From Phenylobacterium sp. (GTDB lineage: Bacteria; Pseudomonadota; Alphaproteobacteria; Caulobacterales; Caulobacteraceae), in NCBI GenBank assembly GCA_004799545.1, contig SSMU01000014.1, positions 186,001-250,000 of the forward strand: DNA of 64,000 bases, read 5' to 3'. Position numbers and translations under genes: made by a program. Positions 7,880-18,312 of this stretch are shown here, one piece after another. Below the pieces are notes generated by a model that was not told where the DNA came from, made no database searches, and was given only the letters and a program-made list of their open reading frames with translations. Position 1 is the stretch's first letter. Every line of letters starts with the position of its first letter.

Positions 7880-9004
7880 CTACTGCGACGCCCCCCGCGC
7901 CTCCACGGCCACGATGTCCACCAGCATGTCGCCCTGGACCAGGTGGATCACGTCGTAGCGATCCAGCGTCGGGTCGATGTGGCCGGGGATGAACTCCACC
8001 CGCTCGCCGCGGCTGACGCCGGCGCCCTCCGGGCGGCTCAGCCGGCCGTGCTCGTCGCCGAAGAAGCGGTAGGTCGCGGCGGCGAACTTCGGCGTGGCGG
8101 GCGCCGGCGCGGGCCCGTCGGTGGAGAAGGCTTTGAGGCCGGCGTCGACCGTCACCCAGGCCGCCTGGTTGGCGCTGATCACCGTGGCGGCCACGAACAG
8201 GGCCTGCTCGAAGGCGCCGTCCGGGTCGGCCTTGAGGGCGTCGCGGTATTCGCGGTCCATGAAGGCGAAGGAGCCGGGCTGCAGCTCGGTCAAGACCCCC
8301 TGCGCCGCGTCGGCCGCGAAGGTGCCGGTGCCGCCGCCGGTGACCACCTCGACGCTCCCGCCCACCGCGCGGATCGCGGCGATGGCGGCGCTCAGCTTGG
8401 CCATCCCCTCGGCCACCGCCGCGGCGCGGGCGTTGGCGCCCGCCATGTGCTGCCAGTGGCCGCCGTAGCCCTGCACCCCGATCAGCTGCAGGTTGGGCTC
8501 CAGCAGGATGGCGCTGGCCACCTGGGCCGCTTGCTCCGGGCTGGCCACGCCGGTGCGGCCCAGGCCCACGTCGACGTCGATGATCACCTGCACCCGTCCG
8601 GTGGCCGCCTCGGCCAGCTCGGCGACCCCGTCCACGTGGTCGACCACGATGCGGAAGTCGGCGATCTCGTCGGCCAGCCGCGCGGCCCGCTCGGCCGAAA
8701 GCCGGCCCGCCACCGGCGAGGTGACCAGTATGGTCTCGATCCCGGCGGCGGCCATCGCCTCGGCCTCCGCCAGCTTGGCGCAGCAGATCCCCACCGCCCC
8801 GGCCTCGATCTGCCGCCGGGCCAGGGCCGCGCACTTGTGCGACTTGGCGTGCGGCCGCAGCGCCAGGCCGGCGGCCTTCGCCCGCGCCGCCATCTTCGCC
8901 ACGTTGCGATCGAAGGCGTCCAGGTCGAGCACGGCCGCCGGCGTCGGGATCAGCGCCCGCGAGCCCGGCTGGCCGATCAGGTCGGGATCGGCGGGGAGGT
9001 TCAT
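7880..9004 (-). CDS. D-threonine aldolase-like PLP enzyme (DSD1 family)
   Basis: A 374-residue alanine-racemase-fold enzyme. The motif RPHAKSHK at residues 50-57 supplies the PLP lysine (Lys54). The C-terminal domain ends with PGHIDPTLDRYD, whose His and Asp correspond to the divalent-metal ligands of D-threonine aldolase and D-serine dehydratase. GVQGYGGHWQH and VTGGGTGTF fit the phosphate-binding part. It probably cleaves or dehydrates D-beta-hydroxy amino acids; the choice between them is not resolved. The ATG was chosen because the family starts about nine residues before LIGQPGSRALIPTPA; the upstream extension has no similarity. It converges on the VOC gene. Confidence 0.85.
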   Translation of the reverse strand: MNLPADPDLIGQPGSRALIPTPAAVLDLDAFDRNVAKMAARAKAAGLALRPHAKSHKCAALARRQIEAGAVGICCAKLAEAEAMAAAGIETILVTSPVAGRLSAERAARLADEIADFRIVVDHVDGVAELAEAATGRVQVIIDVDVGLGRTGVASPEQAAQVASAILLEPNLQLIGVQGYGGHWQHMAGANARAAAVAEGMAKLSAAIAAIRAVGGSVEVVTGGGTGTFAADAAQGVLTELQPGSFAFMDREYRDALKADPDGAFEQALFVAATVISANQAAWVTVDAGLKAFSTDGPAPAPATPKFAAATYRFFGDEHGRLSRPEGAGVSRGERVEFIPGHIDPTLDRYDVIHLVQGDMLVDIVAVEARGASQ

Positions 9005-9347
9005 GGGGGCGGGATAAACCACATCGCCGCCGCGCCTGTCCCTTCCTTTCCCGCGGCGCGCGGGAGAGGGGGACCACGTCCCGAAGGGGGCGTTGTGGAG
9101 AGGGTAAGCCGCAAGCCGTGCGCCGCTCACCCTTCCCAACCTTCCCGTGAACGCGAAGGGAAGTTCGCCACCAAATGCGCGTCTAACGTGCAGACACAAA
9201 AATTTGCAATTACCAGGACTGGTCCCGCGACCGGCGAGCGCGCACGGTCCGTCCCGCGCACGGTCAGTATTGTCAGCGTACCGCGGGCGTCGTCGGGCGT
9301 GGGCGCCGGCCTTTAATCACGGACACATCAACCAGCGGGGGGCCGGA
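9005..9347. other. Intergenic region with dispersed-repeat-like hairpins
   Basis: No gene is seen. The first part (about 9035-9165) has CCTTTCCCGCGGCGCGCGGG-type complementary runs and GGAGAGGGGGACC, resembling the repeat at 10716-10850. The rest, from about 9180, is AT-richer and should hold the promoter of the exported epoxide hydrolase; no convincing -35/-10 pair was identified. Confidence 0.5.
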
Positions 9348-10703
9348 ATGACGGGCTTCAATCGCCGTCGCTTTTTCGGCGTGGCGGCCGCGCCCGTTGC
9401 TGCGGGCTCGTTCGGCCTTCTCGCCTTCGTAGAGGACTCCAAGGCCATGACAGACGTCGCAACCCCGGTCGCGCCGCAGGCGCGCAGCGACACGGCCCCC
9501 ATCCGGCCGTTCCATGTGAACGTCCCGGAGGCCGAGCTCGCCGACCTGCGGCGGCGCGTCGCCGCCACCCGATGGCCTGAGCGGGAGACCGTCGCCGACG
9601 CCACCCAGGGCGTCCAGCTGGCGACCGTCCAGGCGCTGGCCCGTTACTGGGCCACCGCCTACGACTGGCGCAAGTGCGAGGCGCGGCTGAACAGCGTGCC
9701 CAACTACCTGACCGAGATCGACGGCCTGGACATCCACTTCATCCACGTCCGCTCGAAGCACGACGACGCCCTGCCGCTGATCGTCACCCACGGCTGGCCG
9801 GGCTCGATCATCGAGCAGCTGAAGATCATCGAGCCGCTGACCAATCCCACCGCCCACGGCGGGACCGCGGCCGACGCCTTCCACGTGGTGATCCCCTCGC
9901 TGCCGGGCTACGGCTTCTCGGGCAAGCCGGAGGCCAACGGCTGGGATCCGCCGCGCATCGCCCGCGCCTGGGCCGTGCTGATGAACCGCCTCGGCTACTC
10001 GAAGTACGTCGCCCAAGGCGGCGACTGGGGCAACTCCATCTCAGAGCAGATGGCCCTGCAGCAGCCTCCGGGCCTGCTTGGCATCTCCACCAACATGGCC
10101 GCCACCGTGCCGGCCGACCTCAACAAGGCGCTGTTCGCCGGCGCGCCGCCGCCGGCCGACCTCTCCGCCGACGAACGCCGCGCCTGGGACCAGCTGTCGT
10201 TCTTCTACCAGAAGGGCCTGGGCTACGCGCAGGAGATGACCCTGCGGCCGCAGACCCTCTACGGCCTCGCGGACTCCCCGGTCGGCCTGGCCGCTTGGAT
10301 GCTCGACCACGATGACGCCAGTCAGAAGCTGATCGCCCGGGTGTTCGCCGGGGCCTCCGAGGGCCTGACCCGCGACGACATCCTCGACAACGTCACCCTC
10401 TACTGGGTGACCAACACGGCGGTCTCCTCGGCCCGGCTCTATTGGCAGGACGCGGTCAAACCCCACGGCGGCTTCTTCGACGTCCGGGGTGTCACCCTGC
10501 CCGTGGCGGTGAGCGCCTTCGCCGACGAGATCTACCAGCCGCCGAAGAGCTGGGCGGTGAAGGCTTATCCCAACCTGCTCGACTACAGCCGGCACGACCG
10601 GGGCACCCACTTCGCCGCCTGGGAGCAGCCCACGCTGCTCACCGAAGACCTGCGGACCGGCTTCCGCCCGCTCCGCGCCCAACTCGGCCCGCAGCACGCC
10701 TGA
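9348..10703 (+). CDS. Tat-exported epoxide hydrolase (EHN family)
   Basis: A 451-residue protein. NRRRFFGVAAAP at residues 5-16 is a twin-arginine signal. The EHN domain follows at residues 50-165 (FHVNVPEAELADLRRRV, TRWPE), then an alpha/beta hydrolase fold: oxyanion segment HGWPGS, nucleophile Asp226 in GGDWGNS, and catalytic His421 in DRGTHFAAWEQP. Length and order match bacterial juvenile-hormone/microsomal-type epoxide hydrolases. It likely opens epoxides of hydrophobic substrates in the periplasm. The ATG immediately before the Tat motif was chosen over a longer frame without a ribosome site. Confidence 0.88.
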   Translation: MTGFNRRRFFGVAAAPVAAGSFGLLAFVEDSKAMTDVATPVAPQARSDTAPIRPFHVNVPEAELADLRRRVAATRWPERETVADATQGVQLATVQALARYWATAYDWRKCEARLNSVPNYLTEIDGLDIHFIHVRSKHDDALPLIVTHGWPGSIIEQLKIIEPLTNPTAHGGTAADAFHVVIPSLPGYGFSGKPEANGWDPPRIARAWAVLMNRLGYSKYVAQGGDWGNSISEQMALQQPPGLLGISTNMAATVPADLNKALFAGAPPPADLSADERRAWDQLSFFYQKGLGYAQEMTLRPQTLYGLADSPVGLAAWMLDHDDASQKLIARVFAGASEGLTRDDILDNVTLYWVTNTAVSSARLYWQDAVKPHGGFFDVRGVTLPVAVSAFADEIYQPPKSWAVKAYPNLLDYSRHDRGTHFAAWEQPTLLTEDLRTGFRPLRAQLGPQHA

Positions 10704-10715
10704 CGAAGAGGGGAC

Positions 10716-10850
10716 CGCCCTTCGAAGAGCGGGTGGTGGAGAGGGAGGGCCGGCGCACAGCCTGCGGCCCGCCCTTTCCACCCTCGGCTCTTCCGCCCGC
10801 TTGGCGGGCGTCGGCCGACGGTCCCCCTTTCCCATGAACGGGAAAGGAAG
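10716..10850. repeat. Dispersed inverted repeat, copy 1
   Basis: The left part (AAGAGCGGGTGGTGGAGAGG) and right part (CCCTTTCCACCCTCGGCTCTT) are complementary over much of their length. The right half carries GCTCTTCCGCCCGC and GCGGGCGTCGGCC, which recur at 52941-52970. The element fills the convergent gap between the epoxide hydrolase and the MarR-type gene and may act as a bidirectional terminator. Confidence 0.6.
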
Positions 10851-10856
10851 TCCGCC

Positions 10857-11309
10857 TCAGCGTTCCTGCTGCACGACCTCGATCAGTTCCAGCAGCATCC
10901 GCCGCAGCGTCTCCAGCTTCTCGGGGCCGTAGCGGTCGCGCATCTCCGCGCCCAGCGCGCCGACCACCGGTCCGACTCGCTTGATGAGCGCCCGGCCGCC
11001 CGGCGCGATCGCGACGATCTGGATGCGCCGGTCAGCGGAGTGAGGTCGCCGCGACAGATATCCCCTCGCGGCGAGATCTCGCACGATGCGGGTCACGCTT
11101 GGCGGATGCATGAACGCCGACCGGGCCAGCTGGGTGGTCTCCATCCCCTCGGACGCGGCGAGCACGCGCAGCACGCGCCATTGCTGGTCAGTGAGGTCGT
11201 GGGTGCGCAGCACGGCGCGGACCGGCTCGATGAGCGCCTCCCTCGCGCGCAGCAGCACCATCGGTAGGGTGGTCACGAACGGGCGGGACAGCGGCCGGGG
11301 CTGGCTCAT
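10857..11309 (-). CDS. MarR family regulator, HpaR-like
   Basis: A 150-residue winged-helix protein closest in pattern to HpaR, the homoprotocatechuate operon repressor: LPMVLLRAREALIEPVRAVL, then LTDQQWRVLRVLAASEGMET, recognition helix PPSVTRIVRDLAARGYL and wing RRPHSADRRIQ. The start MSQPRPLSRPF fits the family; a longer frame begins with low-complexity arginine runs and is rejected. No hpa catabolic genes are nearby, so the aromatic-acid ligand is uncertain. A strong palindrome lies about 180 bases upstream in the region shared with a small divergent ORF. Confidence 0.8.
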   Translation of the reverse strand: MSQPRPLSRPFVTTLPMVLLRAREALIEPVRAVLRTHDLTDQQWRVLRVLAASEGMETTQLARSAFMHPPSVTRIVRDLAARGYLSRRPHSADRRIQIVAIAPGGRALIKRVGPVVGALGAEMRDRYGPEKLETLRRMLLELIEVVQQER

Positions 11310-11490
11310 GGGATCCGGCCGGCGAGGTCGTGACGCACAAGTCGTTCGAGGCTCATTGAGGGCTCCGTCGCACGTACCTGCGGAGGCTCCGGTATCGGCT
11401 GAGAGGCGCCGCGCGGCAAGCCGTCTCGCACGTCGCGCCCGGCGCCGACGGCGCAGCTGCGCCGCGCTGTCGCCGTTCGACACAAAGATA

Positions 11491-11504
11491 ATTATCATGA
11501 TAAT
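11491..11504. promoter_or_regulatory. MarR-type operator palindrome
   Basis: ATTATCATGATAAT is a perfect 14-bp palindrome in an AT-rich patch within GC-rich DNA, ending 24 bases before the small ORF on the plus strand. AT-rich palindromes of this size are typical MarR-family operators, so binding by the adjacent HpaR-like protein is likely. Confidence 0.5.
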
Positions 11505-11528
11505 CAATGACGCGAAGGGGGCGACTCA

Positions 11529-11717
11529 TTGAGCCTGAAGCTGGTGGTCTACGATCCCCCACACCCGGGTCTGCCGCATCTCGCCGTCGCGGCCGAGACC
11601 GAGCCGAGCCTCGAGATCCTGTACGTCGAAGCGCAGCCCACGCGCGCCGCCGCGGAACAGGCGCTGGCGAGAGTGGCGAGCGAGCTCGCGAAGGCGCGGG
11701 GCGGTGGTCCGGCCTAG
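11529..11717 (+). CDS. Small hypothetical protein
   Basis: A 62-residue ORF starting at TTG, with the ribosome site AGGGGG seven bases upstream and an in-frame stop just before it. The sequence begins LKLVVYDPPHPGLPHLAV and ends in an amphipathic helix rich in Ala, Glu and Arg. No family is recognised. Its position directly after the operator palindrome, divergent from the MarR-type gene, suggests that it is controlled by that regulator. The TTG start and short length keep confidence moderate. Confidence 0.5.
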   Translation: MSLKLVVYDPPHPGLPHLAVAAETEPSLEILYVEAQPTRAAAEQALARVASELAKARGGGPA

Positions 11718-11750
11718 GGCGGAAGGCCGCGGAGCAGGCCGGGGTCCGCG

Positions 11751-13952
<2,202 letters not shown>

Positions 13953-14116
13953 GGGCCGCGCTTCTAGCCCGGTTCTCGCGCCCGCGCGACAGGGGCGAGG
14001 CCGTCGGCTGTCCGGACATCATTCACAAGCGTCCGGACAGCTCTTTCGTTGAGCAGCCGGCGGGCCTCGGCGAGCCTTTCCGGGCAGCGATCCGCCTGCC
14101 TTCACCCGAGCCGCCC

Positions 14117-14884
14117 GTGACCTCGAACGCAACTCCGCCCGCCGCCGAACCCGCCCGCCAGGGCGAGCTCCTCGAGATCGCCAGGACCGTCGCCGGCGGC
14201 CTCGCGATCGCGCTCGCCCTGCGCATCGTGGTCTTCCAGCCCTACACCATCCCCTCGTCGTCGATGGAGCCCGGCCTGCGCACCGGCGACTACGTGATCG
14301 TCTCGAAGGCCAGCTATGGCTGGAGCCGCGCCTCGATCCCGTTCAACCCGCCGCTGCCCGGCGGCCGGCTGTTCGCCCGCGCGCCGAAGCGCGGCGAGGT
14401 CATCGTCTTCCGCCTGCCGCGCGATCCGACCCAGGTCTATGTGAAGCGCCTCATCGGCCTGCCGGGCGACCGGGTGCAGGTGGTCCACGGCCAGGTGGTG
14501 GTGAACGGCCAGCCGATCCCGCAACAGCCCGCCGGCTTCACCGAGGATCCCGAGGCGCCCGGCCGCCGCGTGCTGCAGCTGCTGGAGCCCAAGCCCGACG
14601 GCCAGCGCTACGTGACCTACGACGCCGGGCCCGACCACGAGGGCGACGACACCGCCGTCTACCTCGTGCCGCAGGCCCACTATTTCTTCATGGGCGACAA
14701 TCGCGACAACTCCCTGGACAGCCGCTGGCCCCAGGCCGAGGGCGGCGTCGACATGGTCCCGGCCGAGAACCTGATCGGCAAGGCCGAGGTCGTCATGCTG
14801 TCGTGGAAGCCGGGGGCTGCGGTGCTCAAGCCCTGGACCTGGCTGGCGCTCCGCCCCAGCCGCGTCTTCCACCGGATCGTCTAG
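14117..14884 (+). CDS. lepB: Signal peptidase I
   Basis: A 255-residue S26 peptidase that removes signal peptides from exported proteins at the inner membrane. One membrane segment (about residues 20-40) precedes the catalytic serine in PSSSMEPG (Ser49). The general-base lysine is in VYVKRLIGLPGD (Lys110), and box E reads MGDNRDNSLDSR. The start is GTG with only a weak ribosome site; no in-frame ATG gives the required N-terminal membrane helix. It is encoded opposite the surrounding purine genes and ends with a four-base overlap with the convergent small gene. Confidence 0.93.
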   Translation: MTSNATPPAAEPARQGELLEIARTVAGGLAIALALRIVVFQPYTIPSSSMEPGLRTGDYVIVSKASYGWSRASIPFNPPLPGGRLFARAPKRGEVIVFRLPRDPTQVYVKRLIGLPGDRVQVVHGQVVVNGQPIPQQPAGFTEDPEAPGRRVLQLLEPKPDGQRYVTYDAGPDHEGDDTAVYLVPQAHYFFMGDNRDNSLDSRWPQAEGGVDMVPAENLIGKAEVVMLSWKPGAAVLKPWTWLALRPSRVFHRIV

Positions 14885-15153
14885 CGGTGCGCGGCCTGGG
14901 CGCATGTGGCCGCCGGATGGGCCAGCACCGGCGCGGCCGCCGCGCCCGCGGCCGCCGCCAGCAAAGCCCCCGCCGCCAGCCGGCCGACCAGCCGCGCGCG
15001 GCGCCGCCGCCCGCCGATCTCCGCCTCGATGAAGGCGCGCACCGCCTCGCTCGCCGTGCGCCCGTCCTTCTCGCACGCGGCCATGAAGGCCTGCTTGGCG
15101 GCGTAGGGGAGGCGGACCTCCAGGCTTTCGCTCTTCTTCGGGGCTCGGGTCAT
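14881..15153 (-). CDS. Small membrane protein with RHH-like N-terminus
   Basis: A 90-residue protein. Residues 8-50 (SESLEVRLPYAAKQAFMAAC, then GRTASEAVRAFIEAEIGG) look like a ribbon-helix-helix DNA-binding or antitoxin-like module. A basic stretch RRRRAR and one Ala-rich hydrophobic helix (about residues 58-78) follow. No toxin partner is adjacent. The ATG was chosen because upstream in-frame sequence lies in the repeat element between this gene and purQ. Function is unknown; a membrane-tethered regulator is one possibility. Confidence 0.6.
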   Translation of the reverse strand: MTRAPKKSESLEVRLPYAAKQAFMAACEKDGRTASEAVRAFIEAEIGGRRRRARLVGRLAAGALLAAAAGAAAAPVLAHPAATCAQAAHR

Positions 15154-15231
15154 GGGTCTCAACCTTCGTTCGCGCCGCAGCGAGCCCGGGGAAAGCGGCG
15201 ATTTGCGGTCGCAGGCAACATAAGAATTCGT

Positions 15232-15375
15232 AACCACGGACCCACACGGACCCACACCGACGAATTCGCCGCGCGCGAGGGCGAGCGTTCCCGTCCTTCT
15301 GCGTTCGCGAGAGAGTTGCGCCTTCGACGCCGCTTTCACTGACCGTCCGTGTGTGTCCGTTTGGGTCCGTGGTTT
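15232..15375. repeat. Inverted-repeat element A (GGACCCACAC type)
   Basis: The left arm (15232-15261) carries tandem GGACCCACAC-like 10-bp units after AACCACG; the right arm (15345-15375) is its imperfect reverse complement, giving about 30-bp ends around an 83-bp core. It sits between the 3' end of purQ and the small RHH-like gene. It is a diverged relative of elements B (24660) and C (49550), with GGAC in place of GAAC. Confidence 0.75.
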
Positions 15376-15380
15376 CTAGA

Positions 15381-16043
15381 TCAGGCGCTCGCCAGGGCGC
15401 TCTGGAACAGGATCGCCCCGTCCGCCGAGCCCAGCTCCGGCTCGAAGGCGCGGTCGGGGTGGGGCATCAGGCCCAGCACATTGCCGGCGCCATTGACGAT
15501 CCCGGCGATGTCCCGCGCCGAGCCGTTGGGGTTGGCCAGATAGCGGAACACCACCTGGCCCTCGCCCTCCAGCCGGTCCAGCGTCGCGGCGTCGGCGAAG
15601 AAATTGCCCTCGCCGTTGCCGACGGTCATCGCCACCTCGCGACGCCCCGCATAGCCGGCGGTGAACCGGGTCTGGGCGTTGCTCACCTCCAGGGCCACCG
15701 GCTTGCAATTGTATTTCAGGTGGTCGTTGCGGAGCAGGGCGCCCGGCAGCATCCCGGCTTCGCAGAGGATCTGGAAGCCGTTGCAGATGCCGACCGTCGC
15801 CACCCCGCGCTCGGCGGCGGCCTTCACGTCCGCCATCACCGGCGACAGCGCCGCCATCGCCCCGCAGCGCAGATAGTCGCCGTAGGAGAACCCCCCCGGC
15901 AGGACGATCAGGTCCACCCCGTCCGGCAGCTCCGTCTCCTGGTGCCAGACCATGGAGACCTCGGCGCCCGTCGAGCGCTCGATCGCCACCTTGCAGTCGC
16001 GGTCGCAGTTGGAGCCGGGGAAGACGATGACGGCGGCCTTCAT
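15381..16043 (-). CDS. purQ: Phosphoribosylformylglycinamidine synthase, glutaminase subunit PurQ
   Basis: A 220-residue class I glutamine amidotransferase that feeds ammonia to PurL. The nucleophile is Cys87 in VGICNGFQ, and the catalytic His195 lies in [25 protein letters not shown] is the family signature. It is downstream of purC, purS and a lipoprotein gene in one operon on the minus strand; the repeat element A follows its stop codon directly. Confidence 0.97.
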   Translation of the reverse strand: MKAAVIVFPGSNCDRDCKVAIERSTGAEVSMVWHQETELPDGVDLIVLPGGFSYGDYLRCGAMAALSPVMADVKAAAERGVATVGICNGFQILCEAGMLPGALLRNDHLKYNCKPVALEVSNAQTRFTAGYAGRREVAMTVGNGEGNFFADAATLDRLEGEGQVVFRYLANPNGSARDIAGIVNGAGNVLGLMPHPDRAFEPELGSADGAILFQSALASA

Positions 16044-16068
16044 CGCGGGTCCTTCATGGGTGGGGCCT

Positions 16069-16443
16069 TCATTTGCGCACGGCCTTCAGGCTTTCGATGT
16101 AGGCCTTCAGCTTGGCGTAGCCCGCCAGCTTCCCATACGGGCAGCCGACCGTGGCCTCCGCGCCCCCCGCCGCGCGCTGCATCAGGATCGCCGGATGGCC
16201 TGGAGCCCCCGGCTCGGTGACCACATAGGACGTCGCCTGGTCGGCGGTGGTGTAGAACCGGTAGGGCTCGCCGGGCTCCTTGGGCGCCTGGGTCATCCCC
16301 GGCTGGGCCGCGATCTTCGCCGCCAGCGCCTCGAAGGTCTGGCCGCAGTTCAGCTGCACCGCCTGCGCCGGCGGGGCCGGCTTCGGCGAGCAGGCGCAGA
16401 GCGGGAGCGTGAGGAGGGCGAGGAGGGTCGCGCCTCGGCTCAC
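16069..16443 (-). CDS. Putative lipoprotein within the pur operon
   Basis: A 124-residue protein starting at a GTG that overlaps the purS stop (GTGA). The N-terminus is a lipoprotein signal ending [13 protein letters not shown], with cysteine at the modification position. Two more cysteines in the mature part (LNCGQTF and VGCPYG) may form a disulfide. No family is recognised and no link to purine synthesis is evident, although translation is coupled to purS. Choosing the GTG leaves a proper signal peptide; the longer frame overlaps purS and adds non-signal sequence. Confidence 0.65.
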   Translation of the reverse strand: MSRGATLLALLTLPLCACSPKPAPPAQAVQLNCGQTFEALAAKIAAQPGMTQAPKEPGEPYRFYTTADQATSYVVTEPGAPGHPAILMQRAAGGAEATVGCPYGKLAGYAKLKAYIESLKAVRK

Positions 16444-16679
16444 GCCACCTCCACGCGGTAGCTTTCGATGACCGTGTTGGCCAGCAGCTTCTCGCACATC
16501 GCCTTGACCTCGGCCTCGGCGGCCGCCGCATCGCCGGCCGCCAGGTCGAACTCGATGGTCCGGCCCACCCGCACATGCCCAACCGCCGGCCAGCCCAGGC
16601 CGTGCAGCGCCTGCTCCACCGCCTTGCCCTGCACGTCCAGCACGCCGGGCTTCAGGAACACATGCACCACCGCCTTCAT
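16440..16679 (-). CDS. purS: Phosphoribosylformylglycinamidine synthase subunit PurS
   Basis: A 79-residue protein of normal PurS length: MKAVVHVFLKPGVLDVQGKA at the start, then GHVRVGRTIEFDL and the last strand IESYRVEV. PurS bridges PurL and PurQ in the three-component FGAM synthase. The stop codon overlaps the GTG of the lipoprotein gene. Upstream, 162 bases separate it from purC and contain two long hairpins. Confidence 0.95.
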   Translation of the reverse strand: MKAVVHVFLKPGVLDVQGKAVEQALHGLGWPAVGHVRVGRTIEFDLAAGDAAAAEAEVKAMCEKLLANTVIESYRVEVA

Positions 16680-16690
16680 GCTCGCGCGCC

Positions 16691-16743
16691 CGAATTGAGG
16701 TTCGCTGTCATTCCGTGTCGAACTCCGTGCGAACCTCAATTCG
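16691..16743. repeat. Perfect 15-bp inverted repeat between purC and purS
   Basis: CGAATTGAGGTTCGC at 16691-16705 is repeated in reverse complement at 16729-16743, with a 23-base spacer. Flanking bases (CTCGCGCG and TGCGCGAG) extend the stem imperfectly. In RNA it would form a strong hairpin just before the purS start. Confidence 0.8.
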
Positions 16744-16769
16744 ACAAGGTGCGCGAGAAACATAAGAGA

Positions 16770-16845
16770 CTGATGTGGCTTGAGATTTGGAAATTCGCTC
16801 GGCGCCAGCCACGGCCCTAGGCGAATTTCCAAATCGCCACATCAG
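16770..16845. repeat. Bulged long inverted repeat overlapping the purC stop
   Basis: GATTTGGAAATTCGC at 16784-16798 pairs perfectly with 16821-16835, and CTGATGTGGC at 16770-16779 pairs perfectly with 16836-16845; a four-base bulge separates the two stem parts. The right arm contains the purC stop codon. The stem total is 25 bp. It is not followed by a clear T-run in the purC direction, so a processing or attenuation hairpin, or a small non-autonomous element, is as likely as a terminator. Confidence 0.8.
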
Positions 16846-17597
16846 TGCAGCCCGCCTTGGATCACCGTCGGCATCTCCTTCATGATCCCCAGCCGGCGCG
16901 CGACCTCCGTATAGCTCTCGATCACATTGCCCAGGTCGCGGCGGAACCGGTCCTTGTCGAGCTTCTCGTTGGTCTGGCTGTCCCACAGCCGGCAGCAGTC
17001 CGGGCTGATCTCGTCGGCCAGGATGATCCGCGCGTAGTCGTTCTCCCAGATCCGCCCGAACTCCACCTTGAAGTCCACCAGGGTGATGCCCACCGCCCCG
17101 AACATGCCGGTCAGGAAGTCGTTCACCCTGAGCGTCAGGGCCATCATGTCGTCGATCTCCTGGGTCGAGGCCCAGTTGAAGGCGGTGATGTGCTCCTCCG
17201 AGACGATCGGGTCGTGCAGCTTGTCGTCCTTCAGGTAGAACTCGATGATCGAGCGCGGCAGGGACTGGCCCTCCGGCACGCCGAACCGTGTCGAGAAGCT
17301 GCCGGCGGCGACATTGCGGCAGACCACCTCCAGCGGGATGATCTCCACCTCGCGGATCAGCTGCTCGCGCAGGTTCAGCCGCTTGATGAAGTGGTTCTGC
17401 ACCCCGATGGTGTTCAGCCGGGTCATCACATATTCGCTGATCCGGTTGTTGATCACCCCCTTGCCTTCGAGCACGGCCTTCTTGGTCGCGTCGAACGCTG
17501 TGGTGTCGTCCTTGAAGTACTGGATCAGTGTGCCGGGTTCGGGACCTTCGTAGAGGATCTTGGCCTTCCCCTCGTAGATCTTCTTGCGGCGGGTCAT
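16842..17597 (-). CDS. purC: Phosphoribosylaminoimidazole-succinocarboxamide synthase
   Basis: A 251-residue SAICAR synthetase that condenses CAIR with aspartate using ATP. The N-terminus [20 protein letters not shown] is the family's nucleotide-binding start. Later hallmarks are [18 protein letters not shown], the [11 protein letters not shown] segment and [14 protein letters not shown]. It is the first purine gene of the minus-strand operon leading to purS and purQ, and its promoter should lie in the 255 bases shared with the zeta-subunit gene. Confidence 0.96.
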   Translation of the reverse strand: MTRRKKIYEGKAKILYEGPEPGTLIQYFKDDTTAFDATKKAVLEGKGVINNRISEYVMTRLNTIGVQNHFIKRLNLREQLIREVEIIPLEVVCRNVAAGSFSTRFGVPEGQSLPRSIIEFYLKDDKLHDPIVSEEHITAFNWASTQEIDDMMALTLRVNDFLTGMFGAVGITLVDFKVEFGRIWENDYARIILADEISPDCCRLWDSQTNEKLDKDRFRRDLGNVIESYTEVARRLGIMKEMPTVIQGGLH

Positions 17598-17852
17598 CTC
17601 TTAGCCTTCTCCGTGAGCGGGGCTCGCCGGTCGGTGAAACGAAAAACGCGCGCGGCTTATCCCTCGCGCGCGGGTCCGACTCGGCCTCTCGCTCATATGA
17701 GGCGGGCGGAAATTAGCGGATGCGCCACCCTCGCGCAAACCCGCTGCTCAAACCGGGTCGCCACACCCGCCTTTCGATTGCGGCTCAGCCGTCGTCGGGA
17801 TATGTCAGCGCCCGTCTCGCCGCTTCCGTGCGCGCCGCTTCCTGGGGACCAG

Positions 17853-18176
17853 ATGACCACCTTCGACGATCGTGAACGGGGTTTCGAGAAGAAGTTCGCG
17901 CTCGACCAGGAGCAGGAGTTCAAGGCCGCCGCGCGCCGCAACCGCGCGCTCGGCCGCTGGGCCGCCGGCCTGATGGGCCTGGAAGGCAAGCACATCGATG
18001 ACTACGCCCAGGCGGTCGTCAAGTCCGACCTCGAACTCCCCGGCGACGACGACGTGCTCCGCAAGGTCTTCGAAGACCTCAAGGGCTCCGGCGTCGCCGT
18101 CACCGAAGGCGATGTCCGCATGAAGATGGCCGAACTGATGGCCCAGGCCCGCGAAGAGGCGAAGGCGGGGAAGTAG
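17853..18176 (+). CDS. F1FO-ATPase inhibitor zeta subunit (DUF1476)
   Basis: A 107-residue all-helical protein starting MTTFDDRERGFEKKFALDQE and matching DUF1476 over its full length. In Paracoccus this family is the zeta subunit, whose N-terminal segment inhibits ATP hydrolysis by the F1FO-ATP synthase. The family is essentially restricted to alphaproteobacteria. The start was placed at the conserved MTTFDDRE; a longer frame is possible but not similar. Its location next to purC, diverging from it, leaves an own promoter in the shared region. Confidence 0.92.
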   Translation: MTTFDDRERGFEKKFALDQEQEFKAAARRNRALGRWAAGLMGLEGKHIDDYAQAVVKSDLELPGDDDVLRKVFEDLKGSGVAVTEGDVRMKMAELMAQAREEAKAGK

Positions 18177-18211
18177 GCTCGTCGCTGACGCACGCCGCTT
18201 CCCCCACCCCC

Positions 18212-18241
18212 CCTCATCCCGGCGAAAGCCGGGACCCAAGC
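18212..18241 (-). repeat. Dispersed 30-bp palindromic repeat, left of hsd operon
   Basis: The sequence contains CATCCCGGCGAAAGCCGGGA, a hairpin with stem TCCCGGC/GCCGGGA. Near-identical copies in the opposite orientation occur at 23911-23940, just after hsdM, and at 53029-53058. The two copies here bracket the restriction-modification operon as inverted repeats. Confidence 0.75.
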
Positions 18242-18312
18242 TGAGTCGGCCGAAGACGCGAGATACCCGGCAAAGCGTTGTCATGGTGCCGCTTTCCACC
18301 CAAAGTAGCTGA

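Noticed and set aside
16680..16841. Intrinsic terminator after purC
   Set aside because: The hairpins are strong but no T-run follows in the purC direction, so a simple terminator is not supported.
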